Shown: positions 43,246-51,821 of the stretch, piece by piece | Layout of the letters: every line of letters starts with the position of its first letter | Numbering within the stretch: position 1 is the stretch's first letter | Assembly (NCBI GenBank): GCA_035527835.1 | Contig: DATKZS010000071.1 | Span: 1-64,000 of the forward strand | Reading direction: 5' to 3' | DNA length: 64,000 nt | Source: DATKZS01 sp035527835 [NCBI: bacterium] | GTDB lineage: Bacteria; RBG-13-61-14 | Notes under the pieces: generated by a model | Seen by the model: only the letters and a program-made list of their open reading frames with translations | What the model was told of the DNA's origin: nothing | Databases searched by the model: none | Program-made: the position numbers and the translations under genes

Positions 43246-43293
43246 ACCGGCGACAGCCTCCTCTATTGAAGTTCCCGGTTGAAGCCATGGGCC

Positions 43294-44544
43294 ATGAACA
43301 GCTCTATTACAGCCGTCAACATCGTCGAGGTTCCCTTTGAGGACTGGCCCGGAGGAGAGGCCAGGTTGGCGCATGACCTTTGTCTAATGCAGGTGCGATG
43401 GGGCTACCGCGTCTACCTGGTGGGGAAAAAATTCCGGGGCGACTTGCCCGACCGCGAGGAGATTGCAGGTGTCACTGTCATCCGTCTCCCAAGCAATTAT
43501 CGGCCGCCGCCTGACCCGCGCAACATGCTGGAAAGGATCACCGCCACCAGCCGGGCGGTCAAGCGGATTCTCGCGGAAACCGGAAGCATTGCCATCCTTC
43601 ATACGCACACCCCGCTGCACGCGCTCGGCGCCATGCGGGAGGTGGCCAAAACCCGGACCCTCAAGGTCCATTCCATTCACTCCCCCTGGCTCCTGGAGAT
43701 GGAGGCAGCGGGCGCCTGGGGGCAAGACCGGAGCCTGAAAGGGAGGGCCAAGTCAGCCGCGGCGAAAGCGGCGGCCCGGTTCATTGAAAAAAGATGCTTC
43801 CGCGGCGCTGATTTCCTGACCGCGGACTCGGAGTTCACCAGGCGGGAGATAATCAGGGAATATCGCGGCGTGGCGCGGGACAAATCGTTCCAGGTGTTGC
43901 CGGGCTGGGTTGACACGGACCGCTTCAGCCCGGACGGGCCCCGCACCGACTGGGCGCCGGAGCTGGGGAGGAAGCCGCGCGGGCCCGTGTTTTTTACTGT
44001 GCGCGCCCTGGTTCCCAGGAATGGACTCGACATGCTGATCAACGCGTCCTCCCTGCTTAAAAACCAGGGACTCCAATTTGAAGTCGTCATCGGCGGCAGC
44101 GGACATCTCCGGGATGAGCTCGAAGCCCAGATCAAGCGCCTGGCCCTTGACGATCACGTCAAAATTATCGGACGCATTGAAGATGAAAGACTTCCAGTCC
44201 TCTACCGCTCCTGCGACGCCTTCGTGCTGCCCACCATCGCCCTGGAATGTTTCGGAATCATTATTTTGGAGGCCCTGGCCAGCGGAAAGCCGGTCATAGC
44301 CACCCCGGTGGGCTCGATCCCCGAGGTCCTGGGGCCCATATATCCGGAGGGGCTGCTGTCGGAGGTCTCAGTCCAAGCCCTTGCGGAATCCATGATAAAA
44401 TACTATTCTAAGATCAAAGGCCAAGCCCGGCCCGCGGGTGAAGCTGAACGACTCCGGAACCATGTCAGCCAAAATTTCTCCACCGCGATCGGCACGGGAC
44501 GTTTCCGACGAATTTATGAATCCGAACCGGCGGCCAGGCCATGA
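43294..44544 (+). CDS. Glycosyltransferase family 4 (pair 3, copy a)
   Basis: The start is ATG 43294, giving 416 residues that begin 'MNSSITAVNIVEVPFEDWPGGEARLAHDLC', aligned with its paralogue at 45950. The N-terminal Rossmann domain has 'LHTHTPLHALGAM' and 'VHSIHSPWLLEMEAAG'. The C-terminal domain has 'FQVLPGWVDTDRFSPDGPRTDW', 'VFFTVRALVPRNGLDMLI', 'EVVIGGSGHLRDELE' and the E-x7-E element 'ECFGIIILEALASGKP'. It is a retaining GT4 enzyme of unknown donor. A frameshifted CapK-like gene separates it from its twin. Confidence 0.78.
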   Translation: MNSSITAVNIVEVPFEDWPGGEARLAHDLCLMQVRWGYRVYLVGKKFRGDLPDREEIAGVTVIRLPSNYRPPPDPRNMLERITATSRAVKRILAETGSIAILHTHTPLHALGAMREVAKTRTLKVHSIHSPWLLEMEAAGAWGQDRSLKGRAKSAAAKAAARFIEKRCFRGADFLTADSEFTRREIIREYRGVARDKSFQVLPGWVDTDRFSPDGPRTDWAPELGRKPRGPVFFTVRALVPRNGLDMLINASSLLKNQGLQFEVVIGGSGHLRDELEAQIKRLALDDHVKIIGRIEDERLPVLYRSCDAFVLPTIALECFGIIILEALASGKPVIATPVGSIPEVLGPIYPEGLLSEVSVQALAESMIKYYSKIKGQARPAGEAERLRNHVSQNFSTAIGTGRFRRIYESEPAARP

Positions 44545-44619
44545 ACCCCGCCGGCAACGTTCCCGAGCCATTTTTTGCCCTCCCCGCACAAGGCCCGGCG
44601 GCCAGGATGGAAAAAACGG

Positions 44620-45920
44620 ATGAATTTTATTGCTAATCGAGTATCAGCCCGCAGAAGGGCGGAAGCGGAGCAAAGGGCGGCCCTGTACTCGGACGCTCCC
44701 TCAATCCCGGAACAGCGGCTGGCCCTCCAGCTTGATAAATTCAACGCCTGCTGGCGGGAGATCCAGGCCCGGGTGCCATTTTATAAAAGACTGATGGAAC
44801 AGGGCGCCGCGCCGGCCCGGTTTGACGGCTGGGACCAATACCTCGCGGCGTTGCCGGTGGTGGACAAGAGCTTCGTGTACAAAATTACTTCGAGCTTTCA
44901 GACCCTTCCCGTCCGGCGGATTTCCAGCGGGTCACCGGAGGGTCCACCGCGAGCCCGGTTCAGCTCCCGGCCTGGAACTCGGAAATCGGCGTGACCGAGC
45001 CGGACATGTGGATGGGGCGGGGCTGGTATAACATCGAGCCCGGCGACAAGCTGTTCATGATCTGGGGCCACCGCCACCTTCTCGGCAAGGGCTTCCAGGG
45101 ATGGAAAAACGGGAAGATACGCCAGGTCAAGGACCGCATGCTCGGATACACCCGCTTCCCCGCTTATGATCTCTCCATCGAAGCCATGCGCCGGGCCCGC
45201 CACGCCCTGCAAAAATCCGGCGCCGTTTACGCCATCGGATACAGCGTCGCGCTCGACCGCTTCGCCCGCGCCAACGAGGGAGAGCGGATGTCCCTGTCCC
45301 CCCGCCTCAAAGCCGTGATCGGGACCGCCGAGTCCTTCCCCTTCTCCGACTCGGCCAGCCTGGTGGAGCGGGTCTTCCAGGCCCCGGCGGCCATGGAGTA
45401 CGGCGCGGTGGAGACCAACCTGATAGCCCATTCCGTTCCGCAAGGGGGGTTCCGCGCTTTCTGGCTCAGCTATTTTCTGGAGGCCCGGGAGCGGGGCCCG
45501 AGCGGAGGCTATAAGCTCCTGCTGACCAGCCTCTACCCGCGGTGCTTCCCCCTGCTCCGATACGACATCGGCGATGAGATCGAGCTTCCCGCGCCGGCCA
45601 TCGGCGTCGCTTCCTTCAACAGGGTGATCGGCCGGTGCAACGATTACCTCGAACTCGATGACGGCCTTAAAATCCATTCGGAGGCCATCACTCACAGCCT
45701 CAGCGGGGTCAAGGCCATCTCCGGCTACCAGATGGTGCAGGAGGGCAAGCGCCTGTTGCTGCGGCTCACCCTTCACGACGAGCTTGACGATGCGGAGAAG
45801 GCCGGCATCCGGGAGAGATTGACCAGGATTCACCAGAGCCTCGCGGCCACTGAATTCGAGATCGTGGAGACTCTGGAACGGACCGCAGCCGGCAAGACCC
45901 CCATGGTCGTCCGCCATTGA
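44620..45920 (+). pseudogene. CapK/PaaK-like adenylate-forming protein, one-base frameshift
   Basis: Two overlapping frames give one protein. The first starts ATG 44620 ('MNFIANRVSARRRAEAEQ') and runs through 'CWREIQARVPFYKRLMEQG' and 'ALPVVDKSFVYK'. The second supplies 'NYFELSDPSRPADF', 'RVTGGSTASPVQL' (adenylate P-loop), 'YLELDDGLKIHSEAI' and the C-terminus to 45920. Adding one A to the AAAA at 44881-44884 joins them into a single frame of about 434 residues with no other defect. The family activates acids as adenylates (phenylacetate-CoA ligase-like) and is common in capsule loci as CapK. It could be a real broken gene or an assembly error in the A-run. Confidence 0.7.
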
Positions 45921-45949
45921 TTCCGCCCGATCAGCCTTAAGTCTTGACC

Positions 45950-47188
45950 ATGAGCAGAAGTATCACCGCCGTCAATGTTGTCGAACTGCCGTTCTGGGAT
46001 TACCCGGGAGGATTGGGAAGGCTCGCCCACGATCTCTGCTATCAGCAGGTGAAATGGGGCTACCGGGTCTATCTGGTGGGTAAAAAGTTCTCTGGCCGTC
46101 TCCCGGACCGGGAAGAGATTGACGGTATAACCGTCTTGCGCATGACGAGCAAATATTGTCCCTCGCCTGACCCGCGCAACATGATGGAAAGAATTTTCAC
46201 CACCCGAAAAGCGGTCAGACGGGCCCGCGAGGAAGCCGGCCAAATAGATCTCGTCCACACCCATACCCCCTTGCACGGCGTAGCGGCCTTGAAAGAACTT
46301 TCGCGAAGCGGGACATTAAAGGTGAATTCCATCCATTCGCCCTGGCTCATGGAAATGACGGCCCAGAACCTCTGGAGCGGCCAGAGAGGGATCAAGAACG
46401 CCGCCAGGGACTTCCTGGCCCGCTTCGCGGCAAAACACATCGAGGCGGCCTGTTTCAGCCGCTCCGATTTCATCACCGCTGACTCCGAATATACCAGGAC
46501 CCAAATCACCCGCGATTACGGAAAGATCACTGGCGCCAAGAATTTTCAGGTGCTGCCCGGATGGGTGGACACCAGCCGCTTTTCCCCGGAGGGCCCCCGG
46601 ACCGACTGGTCCCCCGAACTGGGCCGGACCCCGCGGGGACCGGTCTTTTTCACCGTAAGAGGGCTCAAGCCCCGAAACGGCCTGGAGCTGCTGATCCAGG
46701 CCGCGGCCCTGGTCAAACGGGCAGGCCAGGACTTCGATCTGGTTATCGGCGGACAGGGGGCATTGCGGGAGAAACTGGAAGCCCTGGTCCAAGAGCTGAA
46801 GCTCACGGACCGGGTCAAGTTGTTGGGCCGGGTCGAGGACGAACGGCTTCCGGTGCTTTACCGGTCCTGTGACGCGTTCGTGCTTCCGACCATTTCCCTC
46901 GAATGTTTCGGCATCATCATTCTGGAAGCCCTGGCCAGCGGCAAGCCCGTGATTGCCACGCCGGTGGGCGCCATCCCGGAGCTGCTCGCGCCCATCTATC
47001 CGGAGGGGTTGATCAGCCAAGTGTCCGCGGGTTCCCTGGCCGAGGCCATGATCGCTTACTTGAGAGAGGGACGGCACCGGATACCGAAGGACCAGGCTGA
47101 TCGTTTCAGGGCCTACGTTCATGAAAGCTATTCTCTGGAAGTCGGCACGGACCGGTTCAGGAAAATCTATGAGTCGCGTCTTCGGTGA
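45950..47188 (+). CDS. Glycosyltransferase family 4 (pair 3, copy b)
   Basis: The start is ATG 45950 ('MSRSITAVNVVELPFWDYPGGLGRLAHDLC'), 412 residues; an earlier TTG is less likely. It matches the gene at 43294 along its length: 'GYRVYLVGKKFSGRLPDREEIDGITVLRM', 'HTHTPLHGVAALKEL', 'NSIHSPWLMEMTAQNLW', 'FQVLPGWVDTSRFSPEGPRTDW', 'DLVIGGQGALREKLE', 'ECFGIIILEALASGKP' and 'IATPVGAIPELLAPIYPEGL'. The pair probably arose by duplication, and the broken CapK-like gene now lies between the copies. Confidence 0.78.
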   Translation: MSRSITAVNVVELPFWDYPGGLGRLAHDLCYQQVKWGYRVYLVGKKFSGRLPDREEIDGITVLRMTSKYCPSPDPRNMMERIFTTRKAVRRAREEAGQIDLVHTHTPLHGVAALKELSRSGTLKVNSIHSPWLMEMTAQNLWSGQRGIKNAARDFLARFAAKHIEAACFSRSDFITADSEYTRTQITRDYGKITGAKNFQVLPGWVDTSRFSPEGPRTDWSPELGRTPRGPVFFTVRGLKPRNGLELLIQAAALVKRAGQDFDLVIGGQGALREKLEALVQELKLTDRVKLLGRVEDERLPVLYRSCDAFVLPTISLECFGIIILEALASGKPVIATPVGAIPELLAPIYPEGLISQVSAGSLAEAMIAYLREGRHRIPKDQADRFRAYVHESYSLEVGTDRFRKIYESRLR

Positions 47189-47233
47189 TGCCATCCCTCG
47201 CCCGGAGCATTTGCCGGGAGGAAGGGGCAGCCA

Positions 47234-47374
47234 GTGTGCGGGATAGCGGGCATTGCCGGACCCGGCGCGTCCCGGTGCCGGGAGGCCGTCCTGCGCATGG
47301 TGCAGGCCCTGACCCACCCAAACGGCATGTTCGTGCGGGGAAGGCACCTCCGGGCGAATGCGCCCGGCAGGTGA
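47234..47374 (+). pseudogene. 5' remnant of an asparagine synthetase/amidotransferase gene
   Basis: After a GGAGGAAGGGG site, a GTG at 47234 opens 'CGIAGIAGPGASRCREAVLR' and 'MVQALTHPNGMF'. This copies the start of a class II glutamine amidotransferase (AsnB: M-C-G-I-A-G, then a helix ending in M-x-x-x-L-x-H-R-G-P-D-G). The HRGPDG site has decayed to HPNG, and the frame stops after 46 residues. An intact AsnB gene beginning 'MCGIAGLVGEF' lies at 49878. The catalytic Cys2 is still present, but the domain is far too short to work. Confidence 0.65.
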
Positions 47375-47431
47375 CGGCGTATTCCCGAGCTTGTTTTTTC
47401 ATCTCCCTCATACTAATTTATAAAGCAGGCG

Positions 47432-48586
47432 ATGAGAATCCTTCAAATCACAGAAAAGATCAATGAGCTTGCGGGGGGGACTTCGGTCCACATCTGCAAG
47501 CTGGCCGGCGCCACCGCCGACATGAATGCGGGTCCAGTCGAGATCGTGGCCTTTAAATGGACCAAGCGCCATAAGGGAGGCCTGGTGGAGACGCCCCCCA
47601 ACGTGCAGCTCCATTTGTTCGAGCCCAAGCGGCCCTATTTATACGGCCATAGCCGGGAATTTGGCAATTACCTGAAACAGGCCGCCGCGGACGAAACCGC
47701 GATCTTCCACGTGCATAACATGTGGCGGCTGCCGCTGGTGGCCGCCTGTGAACGCGCCTATAAGAACGGAAGGCCGTGCGTGGTCTCGCCCCACGGCGCC
47801 CTGAACCCCTGGGCGCTCACCGTAAAGTCCCTGCGCAAGAAGGTCATGTGGCGGCTGATCGAGAAATCCCGGCTGCAAAATGCCACCGTGGTGCACGCAA
47901 CCTCCATGCTGGAGGCCGATTATCTCGCATCCCTGATCCACGGCGTCCCCATCGCCATGATCCCTCCCGGCACCGACCTGCCTAAGCTCCCCGCGCAGAG
48001 GCCCGTGAACGAGCGCAAGACCGCCCTGTTCCTCTCCCGGATCGCGCCCAACAAGGGGCTCCTCTTGCTGCTCAAGGCCTGGTCCATCATCCGGCCCAAA
48101 GACTGGAAGCTCGTCGTGGCCGGCTCCAACGAGGGCGGACACCAGGAGGAATGCCAGCGCGCCGCCAGGCAATACGGTCTCGACGATTCCATTTCCTTCA
48201 TCGGATCGGTCTTCCAGGGAAAAAAATGGGGGCCATACCTGAGCGCCGACCTCTTCATCCTCCCCACCTTGAGCGAAAACTTCGGCATCGCCATCGCCGA
48301 GGCCCTGGCCAGCGCCGTGCCCGTGATCACCACCAAGGGCGCGCCGTGGAAGGAGTTGCTCACGCATCAATGCGGCTGGTGGATTGATATCGGGGTCGAG
48401 CCTCTGGTCGCCGCGACGCGGGAGGCCTTCAAACTGGACCTCGCCGAGCTCCGGGCCATGGGCCAGAGGGGACGCGCCCTGATTGAAAAAAAGTACACCT
48501 GGCCAGGCATCGCCCGGGAAACGGTGAAGGTGTATGAATGGGCCGCCTCCGGCGGCGACCGGCCGGCCTGTATCGTTTACGAGTAG
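47432..48586 (+). CDS. Glycosyltransferase family 4 (pair 4, copy a)
   Basis: A 384-residue GT4 protein starting ATG 47432. It contains 'MRILQITEKINELAGGTSVHICKLAGA' (donor-side glycine loop), 'FHVHNMWRLPLVAACERAY', 'VVSPHGALNPWAL', 'IPPGTDLP', 'LFLSRIAPNKGLLLLLKAW', 'ILPTLSENFGIAIAEALASAVPVITT' and 'CGWWIDIGVEPLVAAT'. The S-E-N-F-G-x-x-x-x-E element is the donor-binding Glu motif. The next gene is a close relative, so the two form a tandem pair. The substrate is unknown. Confidence 0.8.
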   Translation: MRILQITEKINELAGGTSVHICKLAGATADMNAGPVEIVAFKWTKRHKGGLVETPPNVQLHLFEPKRPYLYGHSREFGNYLKQAAADETAIFHVHNMWRLPLVAACERAYKNGRPCVVSPHGALNPWALTVKSLRKKVMWRLIEKSRLQNATVVHATSMLEADYLASLIHGVPIAMIPPGTDLPKLPAQRPVNERKTALFLSRIAPNKGLLLLLKAWSIIRPKDWKLVVAGSNEGGHQEECQRAARQYGLDDSISFIGSVFQGKKWGPYLSADLFILPTLSENFGIAIAEALASAVPVITTKGAPWKELLTHQCGWWIDIGVEPLVAATREAFKLDLAELRAMGQRGRALIEKKYTWPGIARETVKVYEWAASGGDRPACIVYE

Positions 48587-48607
48587 GGCCCGCCCGGCAA
48601 AGATGAC

Positions 48608-49774
48608 ATGATGCGGATTTATCATATCGCGGACACCATCAACGAGGCGGGGGGAGGCACTTCCGTGTATATTTGCAACCTGGCCTCGGCCACGGCGAAG
48701 CTGAAAGTGGGCCCGGTCGAGGTAGCGGCCATCAATCAACCCGAGTTCGGGAAACTGGTCGCGACCTCACCGGAGGTCAAGGTGCGGACGTTCCAGCCCA
48801 AGCGGCCCTATCTGTACGGGCGCAGCCATGGCTTCGGCGAATATCTGGAGAGCGCGGCCCGGTCGGATGACTCCGTGTTCCACGTGCACCGGATGTGGAG
48901 GCTGCCGCTGGCCAGCGCCAGCAACTATGCTCACCGGTTCAAGCGGCCTTGCATCGTGTCGCCCCACGGCTCGCTTAATAAATTCTCCATGTCGCAAAAG
49001 CCCGTGCGGAAAAAAATCATATGGTGGCTCATGGAAGGGCGGCGGATCCGGCGCGCCGACATGGTCCTGGCCACCTGTTTATCGGAAGCCGAGGACATTG
49101 CGGCCCTGCTGCCGGAGGTTCCGATCGCCGTCATCCCGCCCGGGACTGACCTTCCCGTGATGCGCGAGCCCGGGCCCGCCCGGGAATTCAAGGTGGCACT
49201 CTTCCTCTCCAGGTTTAACCCGAAAAAAGGGCTGATTTCGCTGATCAAGGCCTGGGGCATTCTCAAGCCGGCCTCCTGGAAGTTGGTGATCGTCGGCTTC
49301 GATGAGGAGGGCGTTGAGGCTCAATGTCGAAAGGCCGTCGCGGACTTGAAATTGGAGGACAGCGTTATTTTTGCCGGTCCGGCCCTTAAAGACCGGAAAT
49401 GGGAACATTATTTCAACGCTGATATTTTCATCCTTCCGACCCTGGATGAAAACTTCGGTATTGTCATCGCGGAGGCGCTGGCTTCAGGACTGCCGGTCAT
49501 CACCACGAAAGGCGCGCCCTGGGAAGACTTGAAGCTGCGTAACTGCGGCTGGTGGATAGACATCGGCGTCGAGCCGCTGGTCAATGCCATGCGGGAGGCC
49601 TTGGAGCTGGACCCCTCGGAATTACGCGCCATGGGCGGGCGCGGCCGCACCCTGGTCGAAGAGAAATTCACCTGGGAAGCCTGCGCCCGGAAAATGGTCG
49701 AGATTTATAAGTGGGCGCTGGGCGGCGGAGCCAGGCCGGAAGATGTGCTTTGGAAAGGGGCCGCCGCCGGATGA
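48608..49774 (+). CDS. Glycosyltransferase family 4 (pair 4, copy b)
   Basis: A 388-residue GT4 protein; ATG 48608 or the next ATG at 48611 may be used. It tracks its twin closely: 'NEAGGGTSVYICNLASATAKL', 'KRPYLYGRSHGFGEYL', 'VHRMWRLPLASASNYA', 'IVSPHGSLNKFSM', 'IPPGTDLPVM', 'LFLSRFNPKKGLISLIKAWGIL', 'LPTLDENFGIVIAEALASGLP', 'TTKGAPWEDL' and 'CGWWIDIGVEPLVNAM'. Only 21 bases separate the two genes. They appear to be a recent duplication that may already use different acceptors. Confidence 0.8.
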   Translation: MMRIYHIADTINEAGGGTSVYICNLASATAKLKVGPVEVAAINQPEFGKLVATSPEVKVRTFQPKRPYLYGRSHGFGEYLESAARSDDSVFHVHRMWRLPLASASNYAHRFKRPCIVSPHGSLNKFSMSQKPVRKKIIWWLMEGRRIRRADMVLATCLSEAEDIAALLPEVPIAVIPPGTDLPVMREPGPAREFKVALFLSRFNPKKGLISLIKAWGILKPASWKLVIVGFDEEGVEAQCRKAVADLKLEDSVIFAGPALKDRKWEHYFNADIFILPTLDENFGIVIAEALASGLPVITTKGAPWEDLKLRNCGWWIDIGVEPLVNAMREALELDPSELRAMGGRGRTLVEEKFTWEACARKMVEIYKWALGGGARPEDVLWKGAAAG

Positions 49775-49877
49775 TGGATCGTCTATCCGGCCGAACTGCG
49801 CCCTGAGCGGCCAGGGCATTGACCAAGGCCCTGGTTTTTCGCGAACACTTTTTTTTCAATGAGGGTCCAATAATCCG

Positions 49878-51821
49878 ATGTGTGGGATTGCAGGTCTTGT
49901 TGGTGAGTTCATTCCGGAATTGGCGCTGCGCATGAGCCGCCTCCAGGCCCATCGCGGCCCGGACGGGATGGGACTGTTCGAGGATGTGGCCGGCCAGGTG
50001 GCCCTGGGCCATGTCCGGCTCGCCATTCTGGACCTGAGCGAAAACGCTGCCCAGCCCATGACCTCCCCAGACGGACGTTTCGTCCTGGTTTATAACGGAG
50101 AGATTTACAACTATCTCGAGCTGCGCCGGCGGCTCCAGGGCAAAGGCTGTGTCTTTAAATCCAGCGGCGACACCGAGGTGCTGCTCCTGGGGCTTGCCGT
50201 CTTCGGAGAGGATTTTATCCAAAAGATCAACGGCATGTTCGCCTTCGCCCTCTGGGACAAGCGCGAGCGCAACCTGCTGTTGGCTCGGGACCATGTCGGC
50301 ATCAAGCCCCTCTATTACGCCGAGCCCCGGCCCGGGACCCTGGTCTTCGCCTCGGAAATCAAGGCCATCCTGGCCCATCCCGCGGTCCGGAGAGAACCCG
50401 ATTTCATCGCCTTGTATCAGCACCTGGCATTCTGCCACGCCTCCAACGACCGCACCGCCTTCAAGGGAATCTATCGCCTGCCTCCGGGAAGCGTGCTGCG
50501 CTGGAAAGCATCAGACCCGCGCCCCCAAATCAAGCGCTTTTGGAAACCAGCCTTCAGCAATCACGCCCCGGCCGACCACGACGGCGCCGTGCGCGAGCTC
50601 AGGGATTCCCTGGAACAATCCACCCGGCGCCAGCTCGTCTCGGACGTTCCCGTGGGGACACTGCTCAGCGGAGGACTTGACAGCAGCCTCATCACCGTCC
50701 TCGCCTCCCGAGACCTGGGCGACAGACTGCGCTGTTATACCATTACCTACCCTGCCTCCGAAAACGTACTCGATAACTTCGCCGATGATGTGCCCTATGC
50801 CCACCGGCTGGCGAAGCTCCTGGGAATCCGCCTGGAAGAGATGGAAATCAGGCCGGAAATGGTATCCCTCTGGCCCAAGCTCATCTACCACCTCGACGAG
50901 CCGATCGCCGACCCCGCCGCCATCGCTTCATACCTTATCAGCAACACGGCCCGCGAGCACGGCACCAAGGTCTTGCTCTCCGGACAGGGCGGTGACGAGC
51001 TCTTCGGAGGCTACGTCCGATACCAGGTGATGTCCACCACCAACTGGATGAGCAGTCTACCCGGCGCCCTCCAGCGCGCGCTCTCAACCGGAGCCGACAT
51101 GATACCTGGTTCCATGGAGGGGGGCATCGGCGCCACCGCCCGACGGGTCCGCAGGGTCTTCCAGGGGTTGAATCCCAACCCCGACAAGAGGTTCCTCGCA
51201 TATTGCGGCTCCACACCTTTCCCCGAAATCATCAAGGCCCTGGACGCGGACTTTTATCAGGCCGTGAGCGAAAGCAGCCCCTGGGATGAATGCCTCGAGC
51301 ACATGAACGAGCAGGGACTAAAGGGCGTGGACCGCTTCCTCGAACGCGACCTGTCATTCTACCTTCCCAACCACAATCTCTTATACACCGATAAAATGGG
51401 CATGGCCGTCGGACTCGAAGCCAGAGTCCCTCTCCTCGACCTCGAATTGGTCAACAAAGCCGTCGGATACCCCGGCGAATGGAAAGTGTCAGGGAACACA
51501 ACCAAGGCCATACTCAGGGAAGCCGCCAGAGGAATTATTCCCAACGAGATCATCAAGAGGAAAAAGGCCGGCTTCGGAGCGCCCTACCGCAAGTGGCTGC
51601 GCTACGACCTGGGCGAGCTGTGGAACGATCTAACCTCCGAGCAGACCGTGAAACGCCGCGGATGGTTCAACCACGCCGGATTGCAAGAGGCCAGGCGACG
51701 TAGCCAGGAAGGAAAAGCCGACCTCTATATGCTGCAATGGGCCGTCCTCACCATCGAGCTCTGGGGACAGATCTTCATGGATGACGCCGGCTTCCCTTCT
51801 AAATATATCGAGCGGTCATGA
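49878..51821 (+). CDS. asnB: Asparagine synthetase (glutamine-hydrolysing) family protein
   Basis: A 647-residue AsnB-type protein. The N-terminal class II glutaminase opens 'MCGIAGLVGEF' with catalytic Cys2, then 'HRGPDGMGLF' and 'LGHVRLAILDLSENAAQPM'. The synthetase half has the P-loop 'LLSGGLDSSLITVLA', 'GQGGDELFGGYVRY' and 'TDKMGMAVGLEARVPLLD'. Classical AsnB makes asparagine from aspartate and glutamine. Copies inside polysaccharide loci are thought to amidate sugar acids instead, and this one is followed at once by sugar-modifying genes. Its stop overlaps the next start by four bases. Confidence 0.88.
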   Translation: MCGIAGLVGEFIPELALRMSRLQAHRGPDGMGLFEDVAGQVALGHVRLAILDLSENAAQPMTSPDGRFVLVYNGEIYNYLELRRRLQGKGCVFKSSGDTEVLLLGLAVFGEDFIQKINGMFAFALWDKRERNLLLARDHVGIKPLYYAEPRPGTLVFASEIKAILAHPAVRREPDFIALYQHLAFCHASNDRTAFKGIYRLPPGSVLRWKASDPRPQIKRFWKPAFSNHAPADHDGAVRELRDSLEQSTRRQLVSDVPVGTLLSGGLDSSLITVLASRDLGDRLRCYTITYPASENVLDNFADDVPYAHRLAKLLGIRLEEMEIRPEMVSLWPKLIYHLDEPIADPAAIASYLISNTAREHGTKVLLSGQGGDELFGGYVRYQVMSTTNWMSSLPGALQRALSTGADMIPGSMEGGIGATARRVRRVFQGLNPNPDKRFLAYCGSTPFPEIIKALDADFYQAVSESSPWDECLEHMNEQGLKGVDRFLERDLSFYLPNHNLLYTDKMGMAVGLEARVPLLDLELVNKAVGYPGEWKVSGNTTKAILREAARGIIPNEIIKRKKAGFGAPYRKWLRYDLGELWNDLTSEQTVKRRGWFNHAGLQEARRRSQEGKADLYMLQWAVLTIELWGQIFMDDAGFPSKYIERS

